DNA of 46,440 nucleotides from an uncultured Flavonifractor sp. (GTDB lineage Bacteria > Bacillota > Clostridia > Oscillospirales > Oscillospiraceae): NCBI GenBank assembly GCA_910585415.1, contig CAJUDT010000009.1, forward strand, positions 1 to 46,440, given 5' to 3'. Numbering within the stretch: the first letter of the stretch is position 1; each line of letters begins with the position of its first letter. The notes below the pieces were generated by a model that saw only the letters and a list, made by a program, of their open reading frames with translations, did not search any database and was not told the DNA's origin. The position numbers and the translations under genes are program-made. Below, piece by piece: positions 25,155 through 32,975 of this stretch.

Positions 25155-26426
25155 TCAGCCGGTCTGCTCGAACAGGGACAGCTGCTCCGGGGCCCCCTGG
25201 GCCAGCATGGGGCGCTCCTGGGCCACCAGATGCCGCAGCACGCCGTCGGGGCTCACCCGCAGGCCGGAGAGCATTTTGCCCCGGCAGGTAATAAAATACT
25301 GGGCCCGCTTGAGGACCACCCCCAGGCGCTTGAGCCCCTCAAAATCCAGGGAGCCGCACCGCCGCACCGAGACAATCCGCCGGGCGGATTTGGGCCCGAT
25401 GCCCGGCACCCGAAGCAGCTCCTCCAGCGAGGCCCTGTTGACCTCCACCGGGAAGAACTCCATGTGCGCCAGGGCCCAGGAGCACTTTGGGTCCACCAGG
25501 GGATTCAGGTTCGGGTGGACCTCATCCAACAGCTCCTCCACCCGGAAATGGTAGTACCGCAGCAGCCAATCGGCCTGATACAGCCGGTGCTCCCGCAGCA
25601 GGGGCGGCTTGAAGCCCGCCGGGGCGGGGAGCAGGGCGCTGTCGGACACCGGCATATAGGCCGAGAAAAACACCCGCTTGAGCTTATATTTGTCATAAAG
25701 CCCCTGGGTCAGGAGCATGATGTGCCGGTCGCTCTCCGGGGTGGCCCCCACAATCATCTGTGTGGACTGCCCCGCCGGGGCGAAGCGGGGGGCGTGGCGG
25801 TACCGGGCGATCTCGTGCCTGGACACCTGAATACCGTCCCGAATCTGGGCCATCGGGGTCAAAATATCGTGCTTCCCCTTGTCGGGGGCCAGACGGTTCA
25901 GGCTGGCCTCGCTGGGGAGCTCGATGTTTATGGAAAGCCGGTCGGCCAGCAGGCCCAGCCGCCGGGTCAGCAGGGGGTCCGCGCCAGGGATGGCCTTGGC
26001 GTGGATGTAGCCCCAAAAGTGGTACTCCTCCCGCAGCAGGCGGAGTGTGGCAATCATCTCTTCGGTGGTCCGGTCCGGGGAGCCCCAGACGGCGGAGGAG
26101 AGAAACAGGCCCTCGATGTAATTCCTCCGGTAAAAGCCGATGGTCAGCTCCGCCAGCTCCCGGGGGGTGAAGGCCGTCCGGGGCACGTCGTTGGAGCGGC
26201 GGTTGACGCAGTACTGACAATCGCAGATACACCGGTTGGTCTGGAGGACCTTGAGCAGAGTCACGCACCGCCCGTCCGCCGAAAAGGTATGGCAGCAGCC
26301 GGAAAACATGGCGGTGCCAATCCCCTGCCCGCTGGGGCGGGCGGTGCGGTCCAGACCGCTGGAGGTGCAGGCGGCGTCGAATTTGGCCGCGTCGGCCAGA
26401 ATGGCGAGCTTGTCCAGAAGCTCCAC
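25155..26426 (-). CDS. TIGR03916 putative DNA modification/repair radical SAM protein
   Basis: 423 residues. The radical SAM cluster motif C-x3-C-x2-C is at Cys66, Cys70 and Cys73 (CICDCQYC). HTFSADGRC and LFLSSAVWGSPDRTTEEM follow, then INIELPSEASLNRLAPDKG. Near residue 340 there is a helix-hairpin-helix (VPGIGPKSARRIVSV), a DNA-binding element. This matches TIGR03916. The GTG start has GGAGG 9 bases upstream. It is the first gene of a three-gene operon with TIGR03915 and TIGR04076, behind a strong promoter that carries LexA-like half sites. The substrate lesion or base is unknown. Confidence 0.93.
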   Translation of the reverse strand: MELLDKLAILADAAKFDAACTSSGLDRTARPSGQGIGTAMFSGCCHTFSADGRCVTLLKVLQTNRCICDCQYCVNRRSNDVPRTAFTPRELAELTIGFYRRNYIEGLFLSSAVWGSPDRTTEEMIATLRLLREEYHFWGYIHAKAIPGADPLLTRRLGLLADRLSINIELPSEASLNRLAPDKGKHDILTPMAQIRDGIQVSRHEIARYRHAPRFAPAGQSTQMIVGATPESDRHIMLLTQGLYDKYKLKRVFFSAYMPVSDSALLPAPAGFKPPLLREHRLYQADWLLRYYHFRVEELLDEVHPNLNPLVDPKCSWALAHMEFFPVEVNRASLEELLRVPGIGPKSARRIVSVRRCGSLDFEGLKRLGVVLKRAQYFITCRGKMLSGLRVSPDGVLRHLVAQERPMLAQGAPEQLSLFEQTG

Positions 26427-26448
26427 AGTGGTCCGCCTCCTTTCACAT

Positions 26449-26493
26449 CGAACTGGTGTACCACATTATACATCGAACATCTATGCGAGTCAA
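26449..26493 (-). promoter_or_regulatory. Promoter with LexA-like operator of the radical SAM operon
   Basis: TTGACT (26493-26488), a 17-base spacer and TATAAT (26470-26465) form a near-consensus promoter. Immediately downstream is GGTACACCAGTTCG (26462-26449), which matches most of the Gram-positive LexA/DinR box (inverted GAAC...GTTC type). A GTTCG half site also lies within the spacer. Damage-induced control is therefore plausible; no protein-binding evidence can be read from sequence. Confidence 0.65.
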
Positions 26494-26523
26494 GAGGAAA
26501 TTCAAAAAAACGTTCGATTCGGC

Positions 26524-26568
26524 AAAAAAAGAGCGCCCCGTCTGACCGTCCATCAGACCAGGCGCTCT
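26524..26568 (-). terminator. Terminator downstream of the kinase fusion gene
   Basis: An 8-bp outer stem (AGAGCGCC / GGCGCTCT) continues inward through a small internal loop to GTCTGA / TCAGAC, and is followed by seven T on the minus strand. It is 35 bases after the gene stop. Confidence 0.88.
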
Positions 26569-26602
26569 GGGGCGCGCTTATACTAATTCTTCATAAATAG
26601 TA

Positions 26603-27682
26603 TTATACGGGGGCCTCCAGGCTGTAGCCGCAGCGGTCCTCCACCTGGAGCGCTGCGCAATACCGCTCCTCCAGGGGAATCCACTTGTCATAAAATACCT
26701 GGACGCCCTCCGCGCCCTCCCGCATCAGGAGGCGCTCCCGCTGGAGGGCGGGGCTGACCGTCAAAAAGACGCGCACATCATAGCTGGGCCACAGGTGCGG
26801 GTGGCAGGCGTAGGAGCCCTCCACCAGCACCACCGGGGCGGGGGGAATGGTTATGGGCTCCGCCAGCCGCTGGGTTTTGCACACGAAGGGCCGGTAGACC
26901 GCCCCCTCTCCCCGGCGGAGGGGGGTGAGGACCTCCGCCTGTACCCGCTCATAGTCCACGTTGCCGCCGGGCTGGGCCAGACGCTCCGGGGTCCTCTGCT
27001 CCGGGCGGAGAAAAAAGTGGTCCATGTGTACCACGGGAAACCCGTATTCCCGGGCCAGCCGTCCGGCCAGGGTGGTCTTTCCGGCGGCACAGCGGCCGTC
27101 CAGGGCCACCAAAACGGGGCCCTCTCCCCGTCCGGCCCTGGCGGAGAGCTCCGCCAGACACAGGGGCAGGGAGAACCGGCGGGCAATCACCCGGTAGGCG
27201 GGGCGGTAAGCGGCGCGGTATTGGGGGCTGTGGGAAACCGGGGGACAGCCTGCGGCCTGATAGGGCCCCAGGTACTCTTCCAGGTCCTGGGCGGAAAAGC
27301 CAAAGCTCCCTTGGGCCGTCAGGCTCCGCAAGACCTCCAGCCGCTCCAGAAGCTCCGTCCGGGTCCCCTTCTGGTTTTGGGCGGAGCGGACAAAGGCCCG
27401 GTTCAGCCCGTCGGGCGTATCCCCCCCGCCCGCCAGGGCCCGGAGGGATATCCGCACCAGCCCATTGCCGATGTCCTCCGCCAGAGGGGCGGCAGGGTCG
27501 GGCTCCACCTGGGCCAGCTCCGCCTTTAAGCGGTCCAGACTGGCGGCAGGGTCGGAAATCAGGTGCCCGCCGCCGAAAGTCGCTTGATAGGCCAGCTTTA
27601 CCCCGTCACAGGGGGCCATCCTGGGATAGCGGGCGGCGTGGCAGGCCAGCACCTCCCGAAATTCAGCGGCGGCGGCGATCAT
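26603..27682 (-). CDS. Two-domain protein: unknown N-terminal domain fused to uridine-kinase-like P-loop kinase
   Basis: 359 residues. The C-terminal part (about 185-359) is a phosphoribulokinase/uridine kinase-like P-loop kinase: Walker A GRCAAGKTT at 196-204, VVHMDHFF near 218-224, and VVLVEGSYACHP. The N-terminal part (1 to about 170) contains KLAYQATFGGGHLI at 29-42 and ISLRAL near 78; I do not recognise it. The ATG overlaps the stop of the ECF S-component gene (ATGA), so the kinase probably phosphorylates what that transporter brings in, trapping a nucleoside or vitamin (inference). Confidence 0.85.
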   Translation of the reverse strand: MIAAAAEFREVLACHAARYPRMAPCDGVKLAYQATFGGGHLISDPAASLDRLKAELAQVEPDPAAPLAEDIGNGLVRISLRALAGGGDTPDGLNRAFVRSAQNQKGTRTELLERLEVLRSLTAQGSFGFSAQDLEEYLGPYQAAGCPPVSHSPQYRAAYRPAYRVIARRFSLPLCLAELSARAGRGEGPVLVALDGRCAAGKTTLAGRLAREYGFPVVHMDHFFLRPEQRTPERLAQPGGNVDYERVQAEVLTPLRRGEGAVYRPFVCKTQRLAEPITIPPAPVVLVEGSYACHPHLWPSYDVRVFLTVSPALQRERLLMREGAEGVQVFYDKWIPLEERYCAALQVEDRCGYSLEAPV

Positions 27683-28239
27683 ACGGGCTCCAGGGCTTTC
27701 CCATCCGCGCCGTAGCGGGCGGGAATCAGCTTGGCACGGGTCAGCACCAGCACCAGGGCGGGCAGGAACACCAGCTGAAGAATGGCCCCCGGCAGAGTCT
27801 CCACCACGTAGGCCCCCACCCAAAGGGCCAGGGAGTAGCTCTCCGCGTTATAGAGGGCGAACATGGCGCGGGCCGCGCCGCCCACCACACGGCCCAGCAC
27901 CATGGCGGGGACTAAGGTCAGGTACAGGTCGGCGGTGGTCCGCCCGGTGCGGATGAAGCGCAGGAGCAGGCCGCAGAACAGGCCGTAGGCGCACAGCTCC
28001 GGGGCCATATACAGCAGCCGGGCGGCGGAGGGCATCCCGGTGGTCAGGCAGGAGAGCAGCGGACCGGCCACCCCGCAGAAGGCCCCATAGGGCCACCCGC
28101 ACAGCAGGCCGCACAGCAGCACCGGCAGGTGCATGGGGGAAAACACCGCGCCCAGCCCCACCGCGTGGAAGGCCGGGGGGAGCACGCAGCAAAGGGCTAT
28201 ACAGAAGGCGCAGATACAGATTTTTTTCACATTTGACAT
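27679..28239 (-). CDS. ECF transporter S component (substrate unknown)
   Basis: 186 residues, about six membrane segments. FSPMHLPVLLCGLLCGWPYGAFCG near residue 33 and LVPAMVLGRVVGGAARAM near 112 are typical of the ECF_trnsprt substrate-binding family. There is no energising module (EcfA/EcfT) beside it, so it would use a shared one, that is, a group II ECF system. ATG 28239 follows GGAGG. The upstream leader ends in a terminator, and the downstream kinase is coupled, which suggests ligand-controlled uptake and trapping of one nutrient. Confidence 0.88.
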   Translation of the reverse strand: MSNVKKICICAFCIALCCVLPPAFHAVGLGAVFSPMHLPVLLCGLLCGWPYGAFCGVAGPLLSCLTTGMPSAARLLYMAPELCAYGLFCGLLLRFIRTGRTTADLYLTLVPAMVLGRVVGGAARAMFALYNAESYSLALWVGAYVVETLPGAILQLVFLPALVLVLTRAKLIPARYGADGKALEPV

Positions 28240-28429
28240 AGACGAACATCCTCCTTTTTGTCGGTTGGCAGTCGAGGGGGAAGGGCGGCGGACATACAAA
28301 AAAGGTATGCGCTCTCTCACGGGAGAAAGTGCACACCTTCATGGCATACGTCCATAAAACATTGAAACACGCGGGGATTAAGCGCAGGCGCTTCGGCGCC
28401 CTCCAGCGGCTTCGTGCCGGCGGAGCTGT
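28240..28429 (-). promoter_or_regulatory. Structured leader of the ECF-S/kinase operon, candidate riboswitch
   Basis: From the expected start (about 28429) to the ATG there are about 190 untranslated bases. Early hairpins are CTCC..CGGC-ACGAA-GCCG..GGAG and GGGCGC-CGAA-GCGCCT. Then comes an intrinsic terminator at 28337-28298 (15-bp stem with G-U pairs, tetraloop CCGT, six T). A terminator between promoter and gene implies conditional read-through. I could not match it to cobalamin, TPP, FMN, folate, preQ1 or purine riboswitches from memory. Confidence 0.6.
28298..28337 (-). terminator. Attenuator-type terminator in the ECF-S leader
   Basis: A minus-strand stem of 15 pairs (28337-28323 with 28318-28304; two G-U, one mismatch) with loop CCGT is followed by TTTTTT. 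It is 59 bases upstream of the ECF S start, so it must be bypassed for the operon to be expressed. Confidence 0.85.
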
Positions 28430-28435
28430 GGGGTT

Positions 28436-28464
28436 ATTTTACAGGAAACCGGCCCCCTTGTCAA
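28436..28464 (-). promoter_or_regulatory. Promoter of the ECF-S/kinase operon
   Basis: TTGACA (28464-28459), a 17-base spacer and TAAAAT (28441-28436). It is back to back with the symporter promoter 31 bases away. Confidence 0.8.
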
Positions 28465-28494
28465 GAGAAACGGCTTGGGCTTCCAGAAAATGTC

Positions 28495-28523
28495 TTGCAC
28501 TTCTCCCCGCCCTCGTGTATAAT
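28495..28523 (+). promoter_or_regulatory. Promoter of the symporter-yedF operon
   Basis: TTGCAC (28495-28500), a 17-base spacer and TATAAT (28518-28523), 48 bases upstream of the ATG. Confidence 0.8.
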
Positions 28524-28571
28524 TTTCCTGATATTTCTGCACTCCAGGCAGAAAGAGGGGAGAGAACCGGC

Positions 28572-29966
28572 ATGGATGTTTTTGAGACAATTACAAAACT
28601 TATCAACGATTTTGACGGCTTTTTATGGGGGATCCCCATGATTGTGCTCCTGCTGGGCACCCACATTTTTATGACCTTCCGCACCGGTTTCATTCAGCGC
28701 AAGACCTTTACCGGCATCAAGCTCTCGGTGACCCGCGACCCGAACGCGCCGGGGGATGTGAGCCAATTTCAGGCCCTGACCACCGCTTTGGCCTCCACCA
28801 TCGGCACCGGCAACATCATCGGTGTGGGCACCGCCATCTTCCTGGGCGGACCGGGCGCGGTGTTCTGGTGCTGGATTACCGGCGTGTTCGGTATCGCCAC
28901 CAAGTACGCAGAATCCCTCATCGGCGTCAAATACCGGGTCAAGACGCCCGACGGGAAAATGCAGGGGGGCGCTATGTACGCCCTGGAACGGGGTCTGGGC
29001 CTCAAGTGGCTGGGGGTGCTCTTCGCGGCCTTCGCCGTGGTGGCCTCCTTCGGCATCGGCTGCGGCACTCAGATTAACGCCATCGCTGAGGTCATTCAAA
29101 ACAATGTCCCCGTAAAAATACCCGCCCTGGCCATCGGCGTGGTGGGGGGACTCTTCACCGGCATCGTTATCATCGGCGGCATCCAGTCCATCGCCAGTGT
29201 CTGCGAGAAGCTGGTGCCCTTTATGGCCTTCTTCTACGTGCTGGGGTGCATCGGCATCCTGGCCGTCAACCGGGATTACCTGGGCGCGGCGCTGACGGCC
29301 ATTGTGCAAATGGCCTTCGTGCCCGGCGCGGTGGCCGGCGGTCTGGTGGGCCGGGGCATTATGATGGCCGCTCAGTTCGGCGTAGCCCGGGGCCTGTTCT
29401 CCAACGAGTCCGGCTTGGGCTCCGCGCCTCTGGTGGCCTCCGCCGCCCAGACCCGCAACCCGGTGCGGCAGGCGCTGGTCTCCGCCACCGGCACCTTTTG
29501 GGATACCGTGGTGGTGTGCGCTATGACCGGTCTGGTGCTGGTCTCCACCATCATGAAAAACCCCGACATCAATATGGACATGATCGAGAACGGCGGGCAG
29601 CTGACCACCGCCGCCTTCAACCAAATCCCTGTGCTGGGGCCCCTGATTCTGGTGGTGGGGATTATTACCTTCGCCTGGTCCACCATTCTGGGCTGGTCCT
29701 ACTACGGGGAGCGCTGCGCCCAGTACCTGTGGGGCAAGAAGTCCATTCTGCCCTACAAGATTCTCTTTGTCCTGGTTGTGGTCATTGGCCCCGTGATGGC
29801 TCTGGACCTGGTCTGGACCATCTCCGATATTCTCAACGCCTTTATGGCCGTCCCCAACCTGATTGCCGTGCTGCTGCTCTCCGGGGTCATTGCCAAGGAT
29901 ACCAAATACTATCTGGGCCATCTGGACGAGCTGGACACCACGGAAATCCCCACAGTGGACCGCTGA
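28572..29966 (+). CDS. Alanine/glycine:cation symporter (AGCS) family protein
   Basis: 464 residues with about ten membrane segments. FQALTTALASTIGTGNIIGV, GGPGAVFWCWITG, MQGGAMYALERGLGLKWLG and GLFSNESGLGSAP, in order, are the signatures of the AGCS family, which takes up alanine or glycine with Na+ or H+. ATG 28572 follows GAGGGGAG. yedF starts 14 bases after its stop, so the two are probably co-transcribed. Confidence 0.94.
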   Translation: MDVFETITKLINDFDGFLWGIPMIVLLLGTHIFMTFRTGFIQRKTFTGIKLSVTRDPNAPGDVSQFQALTTALASTIGTGNIIGVGTAIFLGGPGAVFWCWITGVFGIATKYAESLIGVKYRVKTPDGKMQGGAMYALERGLGLKWLGVLFAAFAVVASFGIGCGTQINAIAEVIQNNVPVKIPALAIGVVGGLFTGIVIIGGIQSIASVCEKLVPFMAFFYVLGCIGILAVNRDYLGAALTAIVQMAFVPGAVAGGLVGRGIMMAAQFGVARGLFSNESGLGSAPLVASAAQTRNPVRQALVSATGTFWDTVVVCAMTGLVLVSTIMKNPDINMDMIENGGQLTTAAFNQIPVLGPLILVVGIITFAWSTILGWSYYGERCAQYLWGKKSILPYKILFVLVVVIGPVMALDLVWTISDILNAFMAVPNLIAVLLLSGVIAKDTKYYLGHLDELDTTEIPTVDR

Positions 29967-29980
29967 CAGGAGGAAAAACG

Positions 29981-30580
29981 ATGTTTATCAACGCAGTTGG
30001 AAAAGCCTGCCCCATTCCTGTGGTCATGGCCAAGAAGGAGCTGGACGGCGGCTGTACAGATCTCGTCGTGGCGGTGGACAACGCCATCGCGGTGCAGAAT
30101 CTCACCCGTCTGGCCTCCGGGCGGGGGCTGAACGTCTCCTCCGAGGAACAGGACGGCGGGTTCCATGTCCACATCTCCGGCACCGGCGCTCCGGCGGCGG
30201 AGGGGACGGCCCCTCCCCTGGCGGCCTGCGGTCCCCAGGGGTGCGGCTATACGGTGTTCATCGGCAAGGACCACCTCGGGGAGGGGGACCAGGAGCTGGG
30301 CTATAACCTGCTTCGCATGGCCCTGTTTACCCTGTCCCAGGGGGATACCCTTCCGGCCAGTGTGCTCTTTATGAACGGCGGCGTACGCCTCCCCGCCGGG
30401 GAGGACGCCCAGGTTTTGGAGAGCCTCCAAGCTCTGGCCGGGCGGGGCGTCGATATCCTGGTGTGCGGTACCTGTCTGAATTACTACGGCCTGACCGACC
30501 AGCTCAAGATTGGAACCGTCAGCAATATGTACGACATTCTGAGCCATATGCAGGAGGCCGGAAAGGTCCTCTCTCTATGA
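29981..30580 (+). CDS. yedF: Sulfurtransferase-like selenium metabolism protein YedF
   Basis: 199 residues. The N-terminal TusA/SirA-like domain has the CPxP motif (GKACPIPVVMAKKEL, Cys9). A linker is followed by a DsrE/F-like domain from about 85 (YTVFIGKDHLG, LFMNGGVRL, VDILVCGTCLNYYG). This two-domain form is TIGR03527, associated with selenium metabolism by genome context. No selD or selA is in the window. The ATG follows AGGAGGAAAAACG; the next gene overlaps it by ATGA. Confidence 0.92.
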   Translation: MFINAVGKACPIPVVMAKKELDGGCTDLVVAVDNAIAVQNLTRLASGRGLNVSSEEQDGGFHVHISGTGAPAAEGTAPPLAACGPQGCGYTVFIGKDHLGEGDQELGYNLLRMALFTLSQGDTLPASVLFMNGGVRLPAGEDAQVLESLQALAGRGVDILVCGTCLNYYGLTDQLKIGTVSNMYDILSHMQEAGKVLSL

Positions 30581-30870
30581 GACAGGTATATATCCTCCTG
30601 GTGTTTGACTCCACCCACACGGCCCTCCGGTCGGAGGAGCTCCTAGCGGGGCTGGATGTGCGGATGATGCCCACACTGCGGGAAATCAGCGCCAGCTGCG
30701 GCATTTCCCTGCGCCTGCCCCCCCACCGGCGGGCGGAGGCGGAGCGCCGCCTACAGCAGGCCGGTCTGCGGGGCTGGCGGTCCTATCAGGTGTGCGCCGA
30801 GGGAAAAAAGCCGGTGTGTACTCTGCTCTATGCCTCCGGCGGACCTGGAAAGCCCGCAGAAAACCCTTGA
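30577..30870 (+). CDS. DUF3343 protein, YedF partner
   Basis: 97 residues. YILLVFDSTHTALRSEELL and ISASCGISLRL match DUF3343, a small soluble family that usually follows YedF in selenium-associated clusters; the conserved Cys lies at about 41. ATG overlaps the yedF stop (ATGA). The last codons of this gene contain the -35 box of the next operon, so the two units are tightly packed. Confidence 0.9.
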   Translation: MRQVYILLVFDSTHTALRSEELLAGLDVRMMPTLREISASCGISLRLPPHRRAEAERRLQQAGLRGWRSYQVCAEGKKPVCTLLYASGGPGKPAENP

Positions 30871-30895
30871 CAGCGGGGGAAAGATTTGGTATAAT
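30867..30895 (+). promoter_or_regulatory. Promoter of the cobalt importer operon
   Basis: Consensus TTGACA (30867-30872), a 17-base spacer and TATAAT (30890-30895). It starts a leader of about 340 bases that holds the cobalamin riboswitch. Confidence 0.88.
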
Positions 30896-30976
30896 CAGCA
30901 CCATCATGAGAAGTGTCCGGCAGCTTTCAAGGCCAGGGCTCAGGCCCCGGGCTTTTGAGAGGCGTATAATTGAATA

Positions 30977-31134
30977 CTTTCAGGGTGACAACCCAGTTGT
31001 CATAATAGGGAAGCGAGGTGCGAAGCCTCCACAGCAGCCACTACTGTAAACGCGGACAAGGAACAAGCAGCCACTGTGCAAACGGGAAGGCGTTCCAAGG
31101 GTGATGCGTAAGTCAGGAGACCTGCCCTGAGAGC
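30977..31134 (+). promoter_or_regulatory. Cobalamin riboswitch controlling cbiQOMN
   Basis: The aptamer parts are in order: P1 strand TTTCAGGG, ATAGGGAAGCGAGGTGCGAA, CCACTACTGTAA, CAGCCACTGTGC, GGGAAGGCG, then GCGTAAGTCAGGAGACCTGC and the closing CCCTGAGA. The fit to the cobalamin consensus, with GCCACTG and the B12 box, is closer than for the copy before cbiD. A terminator follows at 31177. B12 should repress cobalt uptake. Confidence 0.95.
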
Positions 31135-31176
31135 ATGGATGTTTTCTGGGTAGCGGGGAAAGAACACCAAAGGTGA

Positions 31177-31212
31177 GGGCCTTATTCTGCTTATCAGAAT
31201 GAGGCCCCTTTT
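31177..31212 (+). terminator. Riboswitch expression-platform terminator before cbiQ
   Basis: A 13-bp stem (GGGCCTTATTCTG / CAGAATGAGGCCC, one G-T pair) with a 5-base loop, followed by CTTTT, lies between aptamer and cbiQ. Confidence 0.88.
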
Positions 31213-31242
31213 CGTTTGCCAGCCGGGCCACAGGAGCACTCT

Positions 31243-32055
31243 ATGGAACGACAAAACCACCATCGCGGGCACCGGCACGACGGCGCGGTGCTCTCGATTG
31301 ACTACTGCGCCTACGCCTCCGCCATCCGCGGCTGGAACCCCTATTACAAGACCGCCTTCTCCGCCGCCTGCCTGATCCTGTGCGTCGCCTGTGACAGCCC
31401 TGCCGTGTCCCTGGCGGTCATTCTGACCATGGGGGGCATCTCGGTGGGCCTGGGGAGGCTTCCGCTCCGGCGGTACCTTTCTCTGCTGTCGGTTCCCCTT
31501 CTATTCATCCTTTTGAGCGGCGCGGCCATTGCCCTGGGTGTCTCCCTCCAGCCGGCGGGGCAGTACTCGGTACATCTGGGCTTTTTTTACCTGTATCTCA
31601 CCCAGGGGGGGCTGACCCAGGCCCTGGGGCTGATGCTCAAGGCCCTGGGCGCGGTCAGCGCGATGTACATGCTCACCCTGTCCACCCCGGCCAGCGAGGT
31701 CATTCAGGTCCTCCGCTCCCTCCGGGTCCCCAGGACCCTTTTGGAGCTGATGAATCTCATTTACCGCTATATCTTCATCCTCATGGATACGCAGTGCCGA
31801 ATGAAGCACGCGGCCTCCGCCCGGCTGGGGTACTGCGATTACCGGACCGCCCTCGCCACCTTCGGCCGGACGGCCTCCAATCTGCTGGTCGTGTCCCTGA
31901 AAAAGGGGAGCACCTACTATCAGGCCCTCGCCTCCCGCTGCTACAGCGGGGAGCTCCGGTTTCCGGCCGGGGAAAAGCCCGTCCGGCCGGTGCAGGTCCT
32001 TTTGGCGGTCGGGTTTCTGATGTTTTTAATCCTGCTCTGGCGGATAACGGGGTGA
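31243..32055 (+). CDS. cbiQ: Cobalt ECF transporter T component CbiQ
   Basis: 270 residues. It is the membrane T component that couples the ATPase to the CbiM substrate-binding unit. A charged, His-rich N-terminus (residues 6-12) precedes five or six membrane segments. The helical cytoplasmic motifs (LEVIQ-like SEVIQVLRSLRVPRTLLELM near 145 and YYQALASRCYSG near 228, containing the A-R-G-like ASRCY) match CbiQ. ATG 31243 with AGGAG is chosen over a TTG at 31216. It is the first gene after the riboswitch. Confidence 0.92.
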   Translation: MERQNHHRGHRHDGAVLSIDYCAYASAIRGWNPYYKTAFSAACLILCVACDSPAVSLAVILTMGGISVGLGRLPLRRYLSLLSVPLLFILLSGAAIALGVSLQPAGQYSVHLGFFYLYLTQGGLTQALGLMLKALGAVSAMYMLTLSTPASEVIQVLRSLRVPRTLLELMNLIYRYIFILMDTQCRMKHAASARLGYCDYRTALATFGRTASNLLVVSLKKGSTYYQALASRCYSGELRFPAGEKPVRPVQVLLAVGFLMFLILLWRITG

Positions 32056-32059
32056 GGGA

Positions 32060-32902
32060 ATGAAACGGGAATTGATATTGCAGGCGCGGGACCTCCGCTA
32101 CTCCTATGACGGCGAGCGCATGGCTCTGGACGGCGTGAGCATGGACATCGCCCAGGGGGAGAAAATCGCGGTGATTGGCTCCAACGGCGCGGGGAAGTCC
32201 ACCTTTTTCCTCCACCTCAACGGAGTCCTCACCCCCCACGGCGGGGAAATCCTCTGCCACGGTACAACAATTACGGCCAAGACCGCAAAGGAGCTGCCCA
32301 GGTATGTGAGCATCGTCTTTCAGAATGCCGACGATCAGATTATCGCCTCCACCGTCCGGGACGAGGTGGCCTTCGGACCGATGAACCTGAAGCTGCCCAA
32401 GGACGAGGTGGCCAGCCGGGTGGAGGAAGCGCTGGAGTACATGAACCTGTCCGGGTACCAAGACCGGCCCCCCCACTACCTCAGCGGCGGGGAGAAGAAG
32501 CGTGTCAGCATTGCGGACATGATCGCCATGCACCCGGAGATTATCATTTTTGACGAGCCCACCGCCTCCCTGGACCCCCAGAACGCGGAGCTGCTGGAGG
32601 GGGTGCTGGACCGGCTCTCCGCCGGAGGAAAGACCATTCTGCTCTCCACCCACGATGTGGATTTGGCCTACCGGTGGGCACAGCGCCTGGTGGTCTTTCA
32701 CAACGGACGCATTGTCGCGGACGGGGACCCCCTTCAGGTGTTTCAGGACCGGGACGTGCTGGCCCAGGCCAGCCTGAAGCGCCCGGTGCTTCTGGAGGTC
32801 TATGAGGGCCTGACAGCCAAAGGGCTCACCGGCGGCGGGGCCTGGCCTCGCACAGTGCATGAACTTCTGGCAGACTGCTCATCATCTGACAAAGACCGGT
32901 AA
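32060..32902 (+). CDS. cbiO: Cobalt ECF transporter ATP-binding protein CbiO
   Basis: 280 residues. Walker A GSNGAGKST near 41, Q-loop in IVFQNADDQI near 88, signature LSGGEKKR near 141, Walker B IIIFDEPTASLDP near 161 and the switch His in LLSTHDVDLA. Two subunits should drive uptake through CbiQ. The ATG lies 4 bases after the cbiQ stop. Confidence 0.95.
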   Translation: MKRELILQARDLRYSYDGERMALDGVSMDIAQGEKIAVIGSNGAGKSTFFLHLNGVLTPHGGEILCHGTTITAKTAKELPRYVSIVFQNADDQIIASTVRDEVAFGPMNLKLPKDEVASRVEEALEYMNLSGYQDRPPHYLSGGEKKRVSIADMIAMHPEIIIFDEPTASLDPQNAELLEGVLDRLSAGGKTILLSTHDVDLAYRWAQRLVVFHNGRIVADGDPLQVFQDRDVLAQASLKRPVLLEVYEGLTAKGLTGGGAWPRTVHELLADCSSSDKDR

Positions 32903-32975
32903 AGGCAACCGTATTTCGTTTCTAGGGCGAGATATTTCATATAAATGATTCAAAAAAACAAAGGAGGCGTATTTC

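Noticed and set aside
26505..26522. A second GTTCG motif as a further LexA site
   Set aside because: It has only one half site, lies beyond the promoter, and lacks the opposing GAAC at the right distance.
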